Both the position numbers and the translations under genes were made by a program. A stretch of 64,000 nucleotides of DNA from Nemopilema nomurai (taxonomy: Eukaryota; Cnidaria; Scyphozoa; Rhizostomeae; Rhizostomatidae), in NCBI GenBank assembly GCA_003864495.1, contig ML133427.1, positions 2,065,247-2,129,246 on the forward strand, given 5' to 3'. This document shows positions 62,015 through 64,000 of the stretch, piece by piece. How positions within the stretch are numbered: position 1 is the stretch's first letter; each line of letters opens with the position of its first letter. The notes under the pieces are model-generated. The model saw only the letters and a list, made by a program, of their open reading frames with translations, made no database searches and was not told the DNA's origin.

Positions 62015-62758
62015 GCTGTTAGCGTGCGTTTTAGATTCAAGCTTCACTATCGATACATTCCACCCGTTAGTGCCTAAAACTATTTAAAACAATATTGTTG
62101 ATTTTTGACTAAAATCTAATTACAATTATTGAATATTCAAAGCAGAAAACGGTTTCTTTTTCTATTTCCTCTTGCAAAGAAGATATGAAATAAAATTGAT
62201 GTTATTGGAAGTCGTCGTACTCTCGGCCTTGTAAAACTGAAATTAAGAGGATTTTCGTATCATTCAAGGTCATACAATCTCGTTTGTTATTTCAATAGTT
62301 ATTTTAGAAGCGTTTTTCTGTTTGTTTTGTTTTGCCTCTAAACATAAAACTTTAAAGCAAAATATTTATTTTTCATGGTGATTTGTTTTGTGGATGGAAT
62401 GGCCCGAATTGCATGTGTAATGGCTGCTGCGTAAATATTGTCCCGGATATTTACACATTCTAAAGGTGGACTAGAATTAACTTTAGAAAAATTAGTTCGA
62501 CTACCTTGTTAAAATATTTCCATAAAACAGAATTACTACTTACTAATCCATCAACATAAATTGCTTTTTCTGATGGTTTCAACTCCATAGTATTTCTTAT
62601 CACTATGTTTTCATAGTCCTCTGTTTGCTATTGATGTGTACACAAATAATTATAGCAATAATGTACGACGAATTGCGATTCCAACATTCTTTGGTAAATG
62701 ACGTCATGATTGTGGTGTCAATCTTCCATTCCACAACTATTCGTGTCGTATGTGCAAT
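62015..62758. other. Convergent 3' intergenic region
   Basis: AT-rich sequence between the NPLOC4 stop and the minisatellite. It holds the NPLOC4 3' UTR and polyadenylation signal, and a minus-strand AATAAA (reverse of TTTATT near 62366) that could serve the converging right-hand gene. No other feature seen. Confidence 0.55.
62189..62194 (+). terminator. Polyadenylation signal of NPLOC4
   Basis: AATAAA, 175 bases after the NPLOC4 stop codon, the first canonical signal downstream. Confidence 0.75.
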
Positions 62759-63554
62759 CTTCGCTATCTTCGCAAGCTAGCCCCTCCTCTCACCACCCTT
62801 CGCTGTTTTCGCAAGCTAGCCCCTCCTCTCACCACCCTTCGCTATTTTCGCAAGCTAGCCCCCCTCACCACCCTTCACTATTTTCACAAGCTAGCCCCTC
62901 CTCTCACCACCCTTCACTATTTTCACAAGCTAGCCCCTCCTCTCACCACCCTTCGCTATTTTCGCAAGCTAGCCCCTCTCCTCTCACCACCCTTCGCTAT
63001 TTTCGCAAGCTAGCCCCTCTCCTCTCACCACCCTTCGCTATTTTCGCAAGCTAGCCCCTCTCCTCTCACCACCCTTCGCTATTTTCGCAAGCTAGCCCCT
63101 CTCCTCTCACCACCCTTCGCTATTTTCGCAAGCTAGCCCCTCCTCTCACCACCCTTCACTATTTTCACAAGCTAGCCCCTCCTCTCACCACCCTTCGCTG
63201 TTTTCGCAAGCTAGCCCCTCCTCTCACCACCCTTCGCTATTTTCGCAAGCTAGCCCCTCCTCTCACCACCCTTCGCTGTTTTCGCAAGCTAGCCCCTCCT
63301 CTCACCACCCTTCGCTATTTTCGCAAGCTAGCCCCTCCTCTCACCACCCTTCACTATTTTCACAAGCTAGCCCCTCCTCTCACCACCCTTCACTATTTTC
63401 ACAAGCTAGCCCCTCCTCTCACCACCCTTCGCTATTTTCGCAAGCTAGCCCCTCTCCTCTCACCACCCTTCGCTGTTTTCGCAAGCTAGCCCCTCTCCTC
63501 TCACCACCCTTCGCTGTTTTCGCAAGCTAGCCCCTCCTCTCACCACCCTTCGCT
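62759..63554 (+). repeat. 39/41-bp minisatellite, 20 copies
   Basis: The unit contains CTTCGCTATTTTCGCAAG, then CTAGCCCCTCCTCTCACCACC. I count 20 copies of the central GCTAGCC. Two length classes, 39 bp (CCCCTCCTCTC) and 41 bp (CCCCTCTCCTCTC), are interspersed, with one shorter unit. The 41-bp units break any frame, so the array is not protein-coding on this strand even though parts read open (13-residue periodicity). Five units have CAC in place of CGC at two positions, always both together. The array is C-rich on the plus strand. Confidence 0.96.
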
Positions 63555-64000
63555 TTCCCCGGTACCGAAGTCGTAACCTCGTGACATTTCCATGACGATA
63601 TCGCTTTTCCCTTTTCGCCGCCTCACTATTTCCAACCCAACAACACCAGATCGTTTGTCAGTATTTCTCATGTTGGTGGTATTTTGTTCTTTTCGTTTGG
63701 AACCCTCTTCAGACTTCGATTTCTTTTTCTTCTTAGCCCCTTTACTTTTCGTATTTAGTCCTTCATGAGGACTTTTTTCAGTGGGTCTGTCTGCTTCTAC
63801 CGACTGTCCCACGGAAATCTTGATATCCTTCTCACCTTGTTCAATGTCTGCATCTTTCGTCTCTGATTTAACACAAATGTCCTTCCTAACTTTTTTCTTT
63901 TTACTTTTCTTATTATTTTGTCTAGTTTCACGATCCAATTTACGCTTTCGATTTTTCACATTTTCTAAACTTACGCCAGCATTTATTCCACTTTCATTAT
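63540..64000 (-). CDS. C-terminal part of an unidentified Lys-rich protein, 5' part beyond right edge
   Basis: An open minus-strand frame runs from the right edge to a TGA at 63542-63540, about 153 residues. It is strongly basic, with Lys/Arg clusters (KNRKRKLDRE, NNKKSKKKKVRKD, KGAKKKKKSKSEEGSKRKE) that look like bipartite nuclear or nucleolar localisation signals. The tail VVGLEIVRRRKGKSDIVMEMSRGYDFGTGESEGW-type ending is less charged (key residues: GYDF, GTGESEGW). Codon use looks coding, and composition resembles Lys-rich nucleolar proteins, but I cannot name the family. The last codons (GAAGGGTGGTGA) coincide with the minisatellite unit, so the stop is supplied by the repeat. The true end might instead splice before this, for example at a GTTACG near 63573. 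Confidence 0.6.
   Translation of the reverse strand, partial: NESGINAGVSLENVKNRKRKLDRETRQNNKKSKKKKVRKDICVKSETKDADIEQGEKDIKISVGQSVEADRPTEKSPHEGLNTKSKGAKKKKKSKSEEGSKRKEQNTTNMRNTDKRSGVVGLEIVRRRKGKSDIVMEMSRGYDFGTGESEGW

Noticed and set aside
62710..63054. Open frame of 114 codons with 13-residue repeats (SSHHPSLFSQASP).
   Set aside because: It is the 39-bp minisatellite read through; 41-bp units break the frame and there is no gene context.

Overview
This window is animal nuclear DNA from an intron-rich, AT-rich genome. Every intron I could define is GT-AG. The genes are metazoan, the polycystin is of a non-vertebrate type, and small inverted-repeat transposons with TA ends sit in the introns. 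I infer an invertebrate, most plausibly an anthozoan cnidarian (sea anemone or coral). The phylum is a guess from general character; no marker in the sequence proves it. There is nothing prokaryotic here: no operons, CRISPR arrays or phage.

Layout. (1) Positions 280-29788, minus strand: a very large polycystin-1-type gene. I could place 27 coding exons whose reading phases all join, giving at least 3,840 residues. The order is signal peptide, leucine-rich repeats, WSC domain, Ser/Thr/Ala-rich stalk, about 13 PKD repeats in one exon of about 4 kb, REJ region, GAIN/GPS, first membrane span, PLAT, membrane spans 2-6, TOP (polycystin) domain and further spans. Its 3' end lies beyond the left edge. 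(2) Positions 31282-45658, plus strand: a complete 17-exon, 538-residue CCDC96/CFAP184 gene, a ciliary axoneme coiled-coil protein. It is head to head with the polycystin gene across about 1.5 kb. (3) Positions 49731-62014, plus strand: a complete 18-exon, 610-residue NPLOC4 (Npl4) gene, the ubiquitin-binding cofactor of p97/VCP. (4) Positions 63540-64000, minus strand: the C-terminal part of a very Lys-rich protein entering from the right edge. Its stop codon lies inside the first unit of a 20-copy minisatellite.

Two neighbours, polycystin-1 and CCDC96/CFAP184, both belong to cilium biology and share one divergent promoter region, which contains RFX X-box-like half-sites. NPLOC4 is an unrelated housekeeping gene. 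The remaining sequence is introns and intergenic DNA with three candidate MITEs, several tandem repeats, and a 4-kb gap (45659-49730) holding only weak coding-like fragments.

I found no convincing new multi-gene system. The most interesting points are the polycystin architecture (C-type lectin and LDL-A modules not seen, two furin-like sites, a GPS with one cysteine pair missing, a PKD array in one exon as in human PKD1), an unresolved frame switch near 19120-19233, the divergent ciliary pair, and the minisatellite with coupled sequence variants.
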